From Bacillota bacterium (GTDB taxonomy: Bacteria > Bacillota > Clostridia > Oscillospirales > Oscillospiraceae): a stretch of 39,088 nt of DNA. The DNA lies in NCBI GenBank assembly GCA_023402075.1, contig JAEXCS010000024.1, positions 1-39,088 on the forward strand, in the 5' to 3' direction. Position 1 is the stretch's first letter. Each line of letters begins with the position of its first letter. A program made the position numbers and the translations under genes. The notes under the pieces are model-generated. The model was not told where the DNA came from. It saw only the letters and a list, made by a program, of their open reading frames with translations, and made no database searches. This document shows, one piece after another, positions 1 through 8,653 of the stretch.

Positions 1-33
1 CCGTTTTGGGTAATCCCTGTTGTTGCCGGCGTT

Positions 34-705
34 TTAAATTCGTTCTAACACTTTATGAGCGGCATAGAACGCCAGGACAACACCACACGCGATCAATATG
101 TTAATTTTAAAAAGTGTTCTCTGGCCAAACCATGCAATCAATAAAAACAAAAGCATTGGTCCTGCACCGATCATAAATGCTTTTAAACGATGCCGGGTTA
201 CCTGCTTTGTCTCAAAGGAATTTTTTAAAATCGCCGTTGTAATAACAAAGGCGGCGGGTAAGATGATACCGGCTGATATAACACTTCCAAGAGAAACAGA
301 GATTAAAAAGTTAAGTGGCTTTCCGGTTACGGCGTTGCGAATAAGAAGGATTGTGTCGCTGGACATGATAATGTTGATTAGGCCCAGTATGGACAGGCAC
401 CCACAGACAGTATCAAAAAAATCAATGACTTGTTGCTTTCGCGTTTCAGGGGGCAAATTGGAAATTACGTCGTCGCAGAACGCTTTATAATCCGTGCCGA
501 TCACGGAGCGGATATTTTCGCCCCGCTGCTGGGCAGAAAGAACCATTTCCGTTAAGTCCTGACGGACTAGTTCTTGGTGGTATGGTGAAATTTTTGCGGC
601 CCGCAGATAGCAAATCATGTTGGTAAACGCTTCCTGATTTTCAGCGTTGATCTGCTTATCCAAAGCATTGTTGCTTCGGTTAAGTTCTCTGGTTTTTTGA
701 TTCAT
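34..705 (-). CDS. PadR-associated integral membrane protein
   Basis: A 223-residue protein with a soluble N-terminal half (about residues 1-95, charged and helical) followed by four hydrophobic segments (roughly 98-118, 128-158, 178-195 and 200-218). The start is the ATG at 705, nine bases after an AAGGAG ribosome binding site that lies inside the end of the upstream padR gene; the padR stop sits one base before this ATG, so the two are translationally coupled. Family knowledge: PadR regulators of Firmicutes are often paired with small membrane proteins carrying an N-terminal helical signalling domain (HAAS or DUF1048-like), which this resembles. Its molecular function is not recognisable; it may be a membrane sensor for the PadR protein or its target. 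Confidence 0.7.
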   Translation of the reverse strand: MNQKTRELNRSNNALDKQINAENQEAFTNMICYLRAAKISPYHQELVRQDLTEMVLSAQQRGENIRSVIGTDYKAFCDDVISNLPPETRKQQVIDFFDTVCGCLSILGLINIIMSSDTILLIRNAVTGKPLNFLISVSLGSVISAGIILPAAFVITTAILKNSFETKQVTRHRLKAFMIGAGPMLLFLLIAWFGQRTLFKINILIACGVVLAFYAAHKVLERI

Positions 706-706
706 T

Positions 707-1033
707 TCATGCGTCTCCTTTTTGAAACAGTAAATTTACGGCATGTTCAAGCTCTTGCCAACTGGAATAAAAGCGTGTAAGCTCCTCTTCTCCGGCTGGT
801 GCGAGAGAAAAGTATTTTCGCTTCGGACCTACTGGCGATTCTCGATACTGCGCGGTAATCAATTCATTTTTTTCCAGCCGCAGAAGTAGAGGATAGATTG
901 TCCCTTCGGAAATATCGGCAAAGCCGTATGCCCGCAGATTTTCAGATATTTCATAGCCGTAGGTTTCCTTTTGACTGATCACCTTTAGTATGCAGCCCTC
1001 CAGAGTTCCTTTCAGCATTTGAGAGGAAATCAT
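707..1033 (-). CDS. PadR-family transcriptional regulator
   Basis: A 108-residue winged-helix repressor of the short PadR type. The stretch around ETYGYEISENL and EGTIYPLLLRLEKNELI is the typical PadR recognition helix and wing; the C-terminal helix gives dimerisation. I chose the ATG at 1033 because AGGAG lies seven bases upstream; the more upstream ATG at 1054 has no ribosome binding site and falls inside the operator-like inverted repeat. It is the first gene of a two-gene operon with the membrane protein downstream. Autoregulation is likely, since a long inverted repeat covers the region just upstream. Confidence 0.9.
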   Translation of the reverse strand: MISSQMLKGTLEGCILKVISQKETYGYEISENLRAYGFADISEGTIYPLLLRLEKNELITAQYRESPVGPKRKYFSLAPAGEEELTRFYSSWQELEHAVNLLFQKGDA

Positions 1034-1043
1034 CAGTTCACTC

Positions 1044-1090
1044 CTATCTTGCATTGCAATGTAGATTGACTATATTGTAACGCAAGATAG
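1044..1090. promoter_or_regulatory. 17-bp inverted repeat, probable PadR operator
   Basis: The arms 1044-1060 and 1074-1090 are reverse complements over 15 of 17 positions and are separated by 13 bp. The repeat lies immediately upstream of the PadR start codon, where its promoter should be. PadR proteins usually bind extended dyads at their own promoter, so this is probably the autoregulatory operator; binding is inferred. Confidence 0.7.
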
Positions 1091-1109
1091 CTGCTCTGTC
1101 AATATCGGG

Positions 1110-1340
1110 ACGAAAGTGGACAGGCTTGTCAGCATGATTATGCTACTCCTTGAAAAAGAGAGAGTTGGCGCACAGGAGCTGGCGGACCTGTTTGAAGTTT
1201 CTCCTCGTACAATTTGCCACCACATCGACGCAATCAATATGGCGGAGATTCCCGTGCGCTCCACTACGCTTAAATGGTTTCTCAATACCCTGTCACCACA
1301 CCGCACGGAAAGTCAAGAACGCTGGTCACTGGCTTGGTAG
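1110..1340 (+). pseudogene. Truncated WYL/DeoR-type HTH regulator
   Basis: The frame reads like the N-terminal HTH of YafY-type WYL regulators: DRLVSMIMLLLEKERVGAQ, then ELADLFEVSPRTI, then DAINMAEIPVRST. Full-length relatives run about 300 residues and continue with a glycine-rich segment; here the similarity stops near base 1265 and the frame ends at 1340 with unrelated residues. There is no convincing ribosome binding site, and the conserved arginine-aspartate after the recognition helix is replaced by two histidines. I call it a decayed remnant. Confidence 0.65.
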
Positions 1341-1365
1341 AATCATCACATAAGGAGGTTTGAAG

Positions 1366-2241
1366 ATGGATTGGATTACGGGAATACAGCGGGCGCTGGA
1401 CTATACAGAGGCGCGTTTGACGGAGAAAATTGACTATGAGACGGTGGCGAAGCAGGCCTGTTCGTCAGCCTTTCATTTCCAACGGATGTTCAGTATGCTC
1501 TGCGGGTTTTCTCTTGGCGACTATATCCGCATGCGCCGCCTGACGTTGGCAGCCGAAGACTTGCTCAGCACCGATGATAAAATCATCGACATCGCGCTCA
1601 AGTACGGCTACGATACCCCTGAAAGCTTCTCCCGCGCGTTCCAGCGGTTTCACGGCATTCCCCCCACCGAGGCGCGCCGGGGAGGCACCATCAAATCCTT
1701 TTTCAGACTGTCCGTAAAATTGATTTTATCGGGAGGCAGTATCATGGATTACAGGATTGAAAAGAAAGACGCGTTTAAAATCATCTGCAAGAAAAAGCAG
1801 GTCACCAAGCCCCAGGGAGACACCGCCACACAGGAAATTTCCGCATTCTGGAACAAGTGCACCAAGGACGGCACCATTGAGAACATTTGCAAGTATGGCC
1901 GCTTTGAGAATCTGGGCGGTGTGCTGGGCATCTGCTTCTCCGGAGACATGGCGGACTCCGGTTTCCCCTACGGTATTGGCGCGGAGTACAATGGTGCGCA
2001 CTTAGGCAATGAGGGGCTGGAAATCGTGGATGTTCCTGCCCACACATACGCAGTGTTTCGGTGCAAGGGTAAAATGCCCGAAGCATTAAAGACCACCTAT
2101 CAGCGCATCGTCACCGAGTTCTTTCCCCAGAGCAACTACGAATACGGCAACGGCGTGGAGCTGGAGGTTTACCCCTCCGCGGAGGTAGGCGATCCCAATT
2201 ACATCTGCGAAATCTGGATTGCGGTCAACGAAAAGAAATAA
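1366..2241 (+). CDS. AraC-family regulator with GyrI-like effector domain
   Basis: A 291-residue protein. Residues about 1-105 form an AraC/XylS DNA-binding domain with two HTH motifs (SAFHFQRMFSMLCGFSLGDY, then ALKYGYDTPESFSRAFQRFHG). From about residue 125 there is a GyrI-like/AraC_E_bind small-molecule domain, with the typical VPAHTYAVFRCKG strand and an EVYP segment near the C-terminus. The start is the ATG at 1366, seven bases after AAGGAGG. Domain order and length match the multidrug or antibiotic-responsive activators related to Rob and SoxS effector-domain proteins. The ligand is not deducible. It is monocistronic and followed by a hairpin terminator. Confidence 0.9.
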   Translation: MDWITGIQRALDYTEARLTEKIDYETVAKQACSSAFHFQRMFSMLCGFSLGDYIRMRRLTLAAEDLLSTDDKIIDIALKYGYDTPESFSRAFQRFHGIPPTEARRGGTIKSFFRLSVKLILSGGSIMDYRIEKKDAFKIICKKKQVTKPQGDTATQEISAFWNKCTKDGTIENICKYGRFENLGGVLGICFSGDMADSGFPYGIGAEYNGAHLGNEGLEIVDVPAHTYAVFRCKGKMPEALKTTYQRIVTEFFPQSNYEYGNGVELEVYPSAEVGDPNYICEIWIAVNEKK

Positions 2242-2251
2242 GAATAGCTTT

Positions 2252-2284
2252 ATGGGCTGAGCAGTGATTCACTGCCCAGCCCAT
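2252..2284 (+). terminator. Hairpin after the AraC-type gene
   Basis: The arms ATGGGCTG and CAGCCCAT enclose an inner GCAGTG/CACTGC stem. The T-rich tail is weak. It lies between two convergent genes, so it may end both transcripts. Confidence 0.6.
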
Positions 2285-2333
2285 ATTGTTTCTTCAGCGG
2301 TATGACATTCAGGCGTGGAGATTCAAACTGAAG

Positions 2334-3281
2334 TTACTGGCGTTTGAGTTGTCCGGTGGACAGTTCCCGGATAAGATCCTTGGACTTGCCCGCTCGCAGC
2401 AGATAACTGTCCGTGCTGTGCGCCAAAATTTTCACCAGACGCCGACTCACGGTTATGGCAGCGTCCAAATCGACCCCGGTGGCAACGCCCATCTCGTCAC
2501 ACATATGAAGAACGTCCTCAGTAGACACGTTTCCGGCTGCACCGGGTACAAAGGGGCAGCCACCAACGCCGGCAAAGGCGGTATCAAACCGAGTGAAGCC
2601 AGCTTGCATCCCTGCCAAAATGTTGGCGATGCCCAGCCCCCGTGTGTTGTGAAAGTGGAGCCACCATGTCACCTGAGGATATGTCCGGCGCATCTCTGTG
2701 CAGATATCATATACTTGCGTGGGATATGCTTGGCCGGAGGCATCCGAAAGGGAGATTTCCGTGATTCCAACTGCCAGATAGGCATCCACGATTTCCTGCA
2801 CGTCCTTCAGAGGAATCTCCCGATCCCACGGAGAGCCAAACGCCATGGAGATGGAGCCGGAGATGGCAATTTGGGCGCTGCGCGCAGCGTCCACACAGGC
2901 ACGGAAACCAGCCACCGACTCCGCAGGCGTTCGGTTTAAGTTTGCCAGATTGTGGGCTTTGCTTGCGGAAACGTTGAGCTTTACCTTTTTGCATCCGCAG
3001 GTGGCTGCCCGCTCAACTCCTTTCAGATTGGCAATCAGGGCGCGGTACTCCACTCCGTCTTTCCGCTTTAGCTTCCGGAATACCTCGTCTGTGTCGGCCA
3101 TCTGAGGGACTGCCTTTGGGCTGACAAAAGAGCCGACTTCGATGACAGGAAGACCGGCATCTGTCGAGCCTTCGATCAGCGCCAGCTTTTCCTCTGTGGT
3201 CAACAGTTTTTTTTCGTTTTGCAGGCCGTCTCTGGGGCCAACTTCGCACAGGGTAATTGCCCTGACAAGATCCATAGACAT
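2334..3281 (-). CDS. Hydroxymethylglutaryl-CoA lyase family enzyme
   Basis: A 315-residue HMGL-like TIM-barrel lyase. Visible motifs are EVGPRDGLQNE near the N-terminus (metal-binding aspartate and catalytic arginine), HFHNTRGLG (metal-binding histidines), and GVGGCPFVPGAAGNVSTEDV, which carries the cysteine of the flexible active-site loop of HMG-CoA lyases. The family cleaves 3-hydroxy-3-methylglutaryl-CoA to acetoacetate and acetyl-CoA, or related branched hydroxyacyl-CoAs. The start ATG at 3281 is six bases after AGGAGG. It is the last gene of an operon with an acylating aldehyde dehydrogenase, an alcohol dehydrogenase and a carboxylate transporter, so it probably performs the final cleavage of an imported hydroxy acid. 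The exact substrate is inferred. Confidence 0.85.
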   Translation of the reverse strand: MSMDLVRAITLCEVGPRDGLQNEKKLLTTEEKLALIEGSTDAGLPVIEVGSFVSPKAVPQMADTDEVFRKLKRKDGVEYRALIANLKGVERAATCGCKKVKLNVSASKAHNLANLNRTPAESVAGFRACVDAARSAQIAISGSISMAFGSPWDREIPLKDVQEIVDAYLAVGITEISLSDASGQAYPTQVYDICTEMRRTYPQVTWWLHFHNTRGLGIANILAGMQAGFTRFDTAFAGVGGCPFVPGAAGNVSTEDVLHMCDEMGVATGVDLDAAITVSRRLVKILAHSTDSYLLRAGKSKDLIRELSTGQLKRQ

Positions 3282-3308
3282 AAAAAGCCTCCTGAAGATC
3301 ATTGACCG

Positions 3309-3330
3309 GGGCGGCCCGCACGGGCCGCCC
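3309..3330. other. Perfect 10-bp intercistronic hairpin
   Basis: GGGCGGCCCG and CGGGCCGCCC are separated by two bases, between the transporter stop and the lyase start. There is no T-run on the minus strand, so it more likely stabilises or attenuates the operon mRNA than ends it. Confidence 0.6.
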
Positions 3331-3345
3331 GCAGCAATGCGGATA

Positions 3346-4677
3346 TTATTTTTTCCGGAAGAAGATAAACCCGATGACCAAAGGAACCACCATGAACGCA
3401 AAGCCCAGCCAGATTGGGACAAACATTCCGATGCTGACTGCGAACAGGGGCAACAGAGCAGGCAACGAGCCGTAGACCGGCGCCCACAGGGAATTTCCGA
3501 TGGCCAGAGTGTCGGCGGCGTCGGTCTTTCCGTCGGGGTCCACGCAGCGAATCAAAGCCAGTCCGGTAGGCACCGAGCCGGTGGCGGCGCCAAAGGAGCC
3601 ACAGCACTTTTCAAACCAGTTGGTTCGATGCCACATCTTGCACAGTACCAGACAGAACACGGCGGTCAGCGCGATGATGACAGCGCTAAGCAGCAGGATG
3701 GGGACAATCAGGACGGAGATCAGCTTTAGATCCATGGTGGCCACAGCAGACACAATGGTGATTTCCAGACCCAGACCTGAGATGGAGTTGATGGTTTTAC
3801 GGTCCACAAAGCCTTTTAGTTTGGTGCGCTTAATCACGTTCCACACCAGCATGCCGGCCAGAATGCCGTTGATCAAAGAGGGAAGCTGAGACAGGGCGCC
3901 GAGATAGGGGACATTGGCAATGGCGCTTTTGAACACCCCCATGAACCAGTTGCCGAAGGCCATGCAGGACAGAACGATGGCAAGCTGGAACGAGAAATTG
4001 TCAATTCCGGTGCTGGGGACTCTTGCAACCCCGATGGGGGGACGCTTATCCTCGGGCAGCATGCCGCCGAAAAAGCCGGGATTATTTTTGAAGTCGTTGG
4101 ATGCTTGGGTGGCCCATCCCTTACGGACGCCCACGTTAATCATAATCATGCCGATTACAAAGCAGGAAATTACACCCAGAGTGGACATAATCATACCAAC
4201 TGAGGTGTTGCCAAGAATGCCGTATTCTTCCCAAGCCGCACCGGCGCTGGCGGCTGTTCCATGGCCGCCCCAGAAGGAAAACACCGCCTCAGAACCCCAG
4301 CCAAAGGGCAGGTCCGGCCAGACATTTTCCATAAAGGACCCGATGCCGCAGCCCAGAAACATCTGCAACCCGTAGACGGATACCATGATACACAGGTGTG
4401 TAAAGTATGCGTTTGCTTTGGATTTATCCATGTCCACGCCGATCACGGAACAAGTCAGCACCAGCATAATCATCACTGAGGCCATGGAGCCAAAGGAGGC
4501 CGGAATTTCCACCAGGTTCAGCACCTGAGGGCCAACAATAAGCGCAACAACTCCGCCGATAATGGATGCCGGAATGTAAAGCCTCTGAAGCGGCTTAACG
4601 ATCTCGCGTATGACAAACCCGATTAAAAGAAACGCGAACAATGCAATTAGATCGTTGAACAGACTACTAAAGGTCAT
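3346..4677 (-). CDS. GltS-type sodium/carboxylate symporter
   Basis: A 443-residue membrane protein with about ten or more hydrophobic segments. It resembles the sodium/glutamate symporter family (GltS): an N-terminal membrane region, a central FWGGHGTAASAGAAWEEYG loop and a second SFGAATGSVPTGLALIRCVD reentrant-like loop, both characteristic of this transporter class. The start ATG at 4677 is eight bases after AGGAG. Family members import glutamate with sodium, but the operon context suggests another anionic substrate that is then oxidised and cleaved by the neighbouring enzymes. Confidence 0.85.
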   Translation of the reverse strand: MTFSSLFNDLIALFAFLLIGFVIREIVKPLQRLYIPASIIGGVVALIVGPQVLNLVEIPASFGSMASVMIMLVLTCSVIGVDMDKSKANAYFTHLCIMVSVYGLQMFLGCGIGSFMENVWPDLPFGWGSEAVFSFWGGHGTAASAGAAWEEYGILGNTSVGMIMSTLGVISCFVIGMIMINVGVRKGWATQASNDFKNNPGFFGGMLPEDKRPPIGVARVPSTGIDNFSFQLAIVLSCMAFGNWFMGVFKSAIANVPYLGALSQLPSLINGILAGMLVWNVIKRTKLKGFVDRKTINSISGLGLEITIVSAVATMDLKLISVLIVPILLLSAVIIALTAVFCLVLCKMWHRTNWFEKCCGSFGAATGSVPTGLALIRCVDPDGKTDAADTLAIGNSLWAPVYGSLPALLPLFAVSIGMFVPIWLGFAFMVVPLVIGFIFFRKK

Positions 4678-4768
4678 AGAATATTCTCCTACCATTATTT
4701 ATTTTCTGGTGGGGATCCGGGACTCCCAACACGTTTGCATTCCCGGTGCATTGATAAATCGCGCACAA

Positions 4769-5923
4769 TCAGTGCTGCTTTTTTAGCAGGCTGTTGGTAT
4801 AAATCTGCAAAACCTCCGCCTTACCGGCAGGCTCGGGATGCCGGGCAAAGCGGTGCTTCTGCATGGCAAATTCCTCCGCGTAGGACTCAATTTCTTTGAG
4901 CGTCGGCGTAATATTCGCATCCAGCAGCAGCATGCCGTCCATAAATTCGGAAAAATCATTTAGATCCCGAAAACCGCACAGCCGGATTGCGCGATCAACG
5001 CGCGCGATGTTTTCAGGCTGCTTGAAGATTTTTAGATATTCCGCGATCAGCAACCCACAGGCCAGTCCGTGAGGAATATGCTTGTGGTGGGTCAAGGCGT
5101 AGCTCATGCCGTGGGGCAGGCAGGTGCCGGTCTGCGTATTGGCAATGCCGCCAATTAAAGACACCATCATGTGTTGTTCACGAATCTCATAGGTGTATGG
5201 CGTTTTGCTCTGCGTGCAGGCAGGATCGTTCAAAACGGCACGCATGGGTTCCACACAATGAGAGAAATAAGTAAAGCCGATTTCGCAAATGGCTCTGGAA
5301 AGCTCGTTTCCAGCGGTGGAGATGTAGGATTCCAAGCAGTGGCACAGCGCGTCGATGGAGGTGGAACAGCTTAGACGCAGCGGCATTTCCATGAGATAAG
5401 TCGCATCCAGCAGGGCGTAGCGTGGAAAAATGCGGGGCGCGATGGCCTGCTTGGTGTCTTTGTCGTTGCGGGTGAGAACAGAGAAATGCGTCACTTCCGC
5501 ACCTGTTCCCGCGGTGGTTGGAATGGCAATGATGGGCAGGGATTCCAGTGTTGAATCGCTATACAGATCAAGTCCTGAGTTGTTTGGGTTCTTTAAAAGC
5601 ACACCAATGGCTTTGGAGGCGTCAATGGGGGAGCCGCCGCCGATGGCAATGAGGAAATCGGGAGCAAACTCACGCACAGAAGCGGCTACCCGCTCCACCG
5701 TCTCGGTGGAGGGATTTTCTTCAATGCCGGTTTCTATTTGATAGAGGACCCGGTTTTCATCCAAAACCGCCGTTACATCCTCCAAAGCATAGTGTCGTCC
5801 GGGAAGTGCATAAGTGATGATATAGGCTCGCTTACCCAGACTGAGGAACAGATCTTTTTTCTCTTTAACAATGCCCTGACCGAAGAAGACCTCAGTGGGC
5901 ATAAAGTAGCGGAATTCGTTCAT
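4769..5923 (-). CDS. Iron-containing (group III) alcohol dehydrogenase
   Basis: A 384-residue protein of the iron-dependent alcohol dehydrogenase family. The nucleotide-binding motif IGGGSPIDASKAIG, the threonine-rich IPTTAGTGAEVTHFSV segment, the metal-ligand stretch SIDALCHCLES and a histidine-rich metal site (PHGMSYALTHHKHIPHG) are all present. It interconverts an alcohol and an aldehyde with NAD(P)H. The start ATG at 5923 has only a weak ribosome binding site (AGGCAGG), so translation may depend on the upstream gene. It lies between the aldehyde dehydrogenase and the transporter, consistent with a two-step alcohol-aldehyde-acyl-CoA conversion. Confidence 0.9.
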   Translation of the reverse strand: MNEFRYFMPTEVFFGQGIVKEKKDLFLSLGKRAYIITYALPGRHYALEDVTAVLDENRVLYQIETGIEENPSTETVERVAASVREFAPDFLIAIGGGSPIDASKAIGVLLKNPNNSGLDLYSDSTLESLPIIAIPTTAGTGAEVTHFSVLTRNDKDTKQAIAPRIFPRYALLDATYLMEMPLRLSCSTSIDALCHCLESYISTAGNELSRAICEIGFTYFSHCVEPMRAVLNDPACTQSKTPYTYEIREQHMMVSLIGGIANTQTGTCLPHGMSYALTHHKHIPHGLACGLLIAEYLKIFKQPENIARVDRAIRLCGFRDLNDFSEFMDGMLLLDANITPTLKEIESYAEEFAMQKHRFARHPEPAGKAEVLQIYTNSLLKKQH

Positions 5924-6030
5924 TGCGCATCAGCCTGCCTTTTTTTAGAATACCCGAAAGATGCAGCCATCCTGCCCCGCAAAGCCTGAGATGGTGCAAA
6001 TACCGGTCAGAGTCGGCTTTTTTAGAGGAA

Positions 6031-7467
6031 TTACTCCTGATCCATCCCGTCCTTATAGAAAGGCCCGAACAGCTCCTGAAGAGAAGGCATATCCTCGGGG
6101 ATGGGGTGAGCGACCCAAGTGGTATTCATGTAATGCTTCAGGGCAATGTTTTCGGAAACAATGTTTCCGCCCCAAGTGCCGCAGCCCATGGAGGACGTGG
6201 GCGGCATACCGTTGGTTGCAGAGCCGGCATTGCCTTTGTTGTTGGGCTGACGAACCATAATGCGGGAGACAGGCGCAGCCAGACCAAGACGATGGATGTG
6301 CTCATCATTCCAGGAATAGATGCCGCAGGAGTGGCCCTTGCCCCCTACCTCAAAGAGTGCACGCATCATATCCAGTGCGTTTTCAAACTCACCGTCGTAC
6401 TTGAACAGGGCCAGCAGGGTGGTCAGCTTTTCAGAGGAGAAGAAGTGCTGCTTGCCCACCTGCCCTATGCCGCCGCCGGTGACCATGATGAACTTCGTAC
6501 CGTCCGGAATCTCGATGCCTGCGGCCTGCGCCAAAGCCTGAGGGCTGATGGCCACGGTGTCTGGCAGACGATGTCCCACTTCGTCCCACATGACGTTCTT
6601 CAGACGTTCGGCCTGCGCTTCATTCACAAGATAACCGCCTTCGGCCTTCAAAGCTTCTACCATTTCATCGTAGATTGAGGTGTGGATCACCAGATTTCCG
6701 TCGCAGGAGCAGCCAGAACCAAAGTCGGAGGTTTTGGAAATTCTGGTGTTTTCCGCTGCTTCCTTGCGCCGCTCTGCGGTGTTGGCGGTGTCGTCAATAA
6801 TCACGGTGGCGTTGCCTGCGCCGGAGCCGTAGGCGGGGGTGCCGGAGCTGTAAGCGGACTTAACCATGGGTCTGCCGCCGGTGGCGATGACCAGATTGCA
6901 GCGCTTCATCAGTTCCTGCGTCAGCGCGATGGAGGGTTCCTGAATGCCCTGAATGATATCGGCAGGCGCGCCCTCCCGCACCAGAGTTTCCCGGATAATG
7001 TTGACGCACTTATTGGTTACAATTTTGGCACGGGGATGGGGACTGCAAATCATAACGTCTCTCGCCTTAATGGCGTAGATCGCCTGTCCGGCAGGCGTCA
7101 GGCAGGGATTCGTGGTGGGGACCAGTGAGGCAATCACACCCACGGGCTTTGCGTACTTGACAAGGCCTTTTTCGGGAACCTCCTCAATGATGCCGACACT
7201 CTTGGTCCGCAGGCAGTCCCGCAGGATCAGCTTAAGCTTATTGCGCTTATTACGCTTGGTGACCTTATCGCCCAGTTGTGTTTCATCTACGGCCTCGTCG
7301 CACAGGGGCGCCCAGACTTTCGCATCATACAGCGCCGCTGTCACTGCGCGGCAGAGGGAATCCACACGCTCCTGGTCATAAGTCTCGATGATTGCCGCCG
7401 CCTTGTGGGCGCGGGCGACCAACTCTTCAACCATCTGAATCTGCTCTTCTGTTACTTCTTTCGGCAT
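6031..7467 (-). CDS. CoA-acylating aldehyde dehydrogenase
   Basis: A 478-residue aldehyde dehydrogenase of the acylating EutE/AdhE-N/SauS branch. The catalytic cysteine lies in FGSGCSCDGNLVIH, the cofactor region includes ICSPHPRAKIVTN, and the C-terminal GMPPTSSMGCGTWGGN segment is typical of the acylating subgroup, including sulfoacetaldehyde dehydrogenases. It converts an aldehyde, CoA and NAD(P)+ to an acyl-CoA, or the reverse. The start ATG at 7467 is eight bases after AGGAG; a longer reading to 7500 lacks such a site. It is the first gene of the four-gene operon, divergent from a LysR gene that probably controls it. Confidence 0.88.
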   Translation of the reverse strand: MPKEVTEEQIQMVEELVARAHKAAAIIETYDQERVDSLCRAVTAALYDAKVWAPLCDEAVDETQLGDKVTKRNKRNKLKLILRDCLRTKSVGIIEEVPEKGLVKYAKPVGVIASLVPTTNPCLTPAGQAIYAIKARDVMICSPHPRAKIVTNKCVNIIRETLVREGAPADIIQGIQEPSIALTQELMKRCNLVIATGGRPMVKSAYSSGTPAYGSGAGNATVIIDDTANTAERRKEAAENTRISKTSDFGSGCSCDGNLVIHTSIYDEMVEALKAEGGYLVNEAQAERLKNVMWDEVGHRLPDTVAISPQALAQAAGIEIPDGTKFIMVTGGGIGQVGKQHFFSSEKLTTLLALFKYDGEFENALDMMRALFEVGGKGHSCGIYSWNDEHIHRLGLAAPVSRIMVRQPNNKGNAGSATNGMPPTSSMGCGTWGGNIVSENIALKHYMNTTWVAHPIPEDMPSLQELFGPFYKDGMDQE

Positions 7468-7504
7468 AAAAAATACTCCTCTTCTTTCTGTAATTGACAT
7501 ATTG

Positions 7505-7582
7505 ACTGAATTCAGTTCAACTTTCTGAAAGTATTGTATGTTTTGCCTAATTATTTGTCTAATACTTCATTTGAATCAAATG
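7505..7582. promoter_or_regulatory. Two palindromes between the operon and the LysR gene
   Basis: 7505-7516 is a perfect 12-bp palindrome (ACTGAATTCAGT) and 7568-7582 is CATTTGA-A-TCAAATG, with perfect 7-bp arms. Both lie in the 274-bp divergent intergenic region. The second fits the T-N11-A pattern of LysR-type binding boxes. They are candidate regulator sites; binding is inferred. Confidence 0.55.
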
Positions 7583-7741
7583 GATAGAGAAAACTCTATC
7601 ATTCATATCTGGAGGAATTGAGCGCTTTGTTGAAAAAATGGAAGGCTTGATCGGCCTGGAAATGAATAAGCTTGACGGCGGCCCGGTAATGGACTATTTT
7701 AAGATAACAATAAAAAAACAAACTGGCTGTGGAGGTATGTT

Positions 7742-8653
7742 ATGACGCTATTGCAGCTGCAATATTTCCGGAATCTTGCTCGCACGCTACACTATACAAG
7801 GACAGCTGAAAGACTTCACATCTCCCAGCCAAGCCTGAGTTACGCCATTAACGAGCTGGAGAAAGAACTGGGGGCCAAGCTTTTTCAAAAGGACAAGCAC
7901 AAGGTGGCGCTGACGGCATATGGACAGCAGTTCTTGCCATATGTAGAAAAAGCGCTGATTCTTCTGGATGAGGGGCATGACGCTTTGAAGCAGATGGCCG
8001 GCGAGGCCAGACAAACCGTCAGGTTGGGATATTTTCACAGTATATCCGCCTCTCTGATTCCCGCGTTGGTAGAGGGGTTCTATGCCCAGGAAACATGCTC
8101 CGGCATTCGCTTTCAATTTACAGAGGCGCCGTCCCGGGATATTTTTTCCCGGATTCAGTCGGGCGATTTGGATTTGGGATTAAGCTTCCATCGGGGGGAT
8201 TGGGTCGAATCCGTCGGCGTGATGCGCCAGCCGCTTTATTTGGCAGTCCCCTTCGGGCATCGTCTGGCCGGTGAGCATACGGTGACTTTTCTTGATTTTG
8301 CCAATGAACCGCAGGTTATGCTGGAGCCTGCCAGCGATCTGCGTACACGCCTTGACCAAATATTTTCCCAGCGGAGTGTCGTGCCCACCATTGCTTTTGA
8401 AGTGCGGGAGTGCAACGCTGCGCTTCAATATGTGGGGCTGAAATTTGGAGTGGCGGTGCTGCCTTACGTACCTTCTATGGAGTCTGAAAAAGTAGTGGTG
8501 CTTCCGATTTCGGATGACGGAAAGGAATTCAGCCGCATCGTAAATCTGACATATTCTAAAGAGCGGATTCTCTCTCCGGCAGCAATCTTGGTGCGGGACT
8601 ATATTTTAGAGAACTTCGCATTAGAAGGGTCAGTAAATCTGGATAATATTTAG
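7742..8653 (+). CDS. LysR-family transcriptional regulator
   Basis: A 303-residue LysR protein. The N-terminal winged HTH is visible in HYTRTAERLHISQPSLSYAI and the linker helix in ELEKELGAKLFQKDKHKVALT; the remaining two thirds is the two-lobed effector-binding domain. The start ATG at 7742 is six bases after GGAGG. It is transcribed away from the aldehyde dehydrogenase operon, the usual arrangement for a LysR activator and its target; the co-inducer is probably the substrate or an intermediate of that operon. Confidence 0.9.
   Translation: MTLLQLQYFRNLARTLHYTRTAERLHISQPSLSYAINELEKELGAKLFQKDKHKVALTAYGQQFLPYVEKALILLDEGHDALKQMAGEARQTVRLGYFHSISASLIPALVEGFYAQETCSGIRFQFTEAPSRDIFSRIQSGDLDLGLSFHRGDWVESVGVMRQPLYLAVPFGHRLAGEHTVTFLDFANEPQVMLEPASDLRTRLDQIFSQRSVVPTIAFEVRECNAALQYVGLKFGVAVLPYVPSMESEKVVVLPISDDGKEFSRIVNLTYSKERILSPAAILVRDYILENFALEGSVNLDNI

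Noticed and set aside
2286..2939. 217-codon plus-strand frame
   Set aside because: It lies antisense to the lyase gene and has no ribosome binding site or family resemblance.
6031..7467. Ethanolamine or propanediol microcompartment enzyme
   Set aside because: No shell protein genes or N-terminal encapsulation peptide are seen near the acylating aldehyde dehydrogenase.
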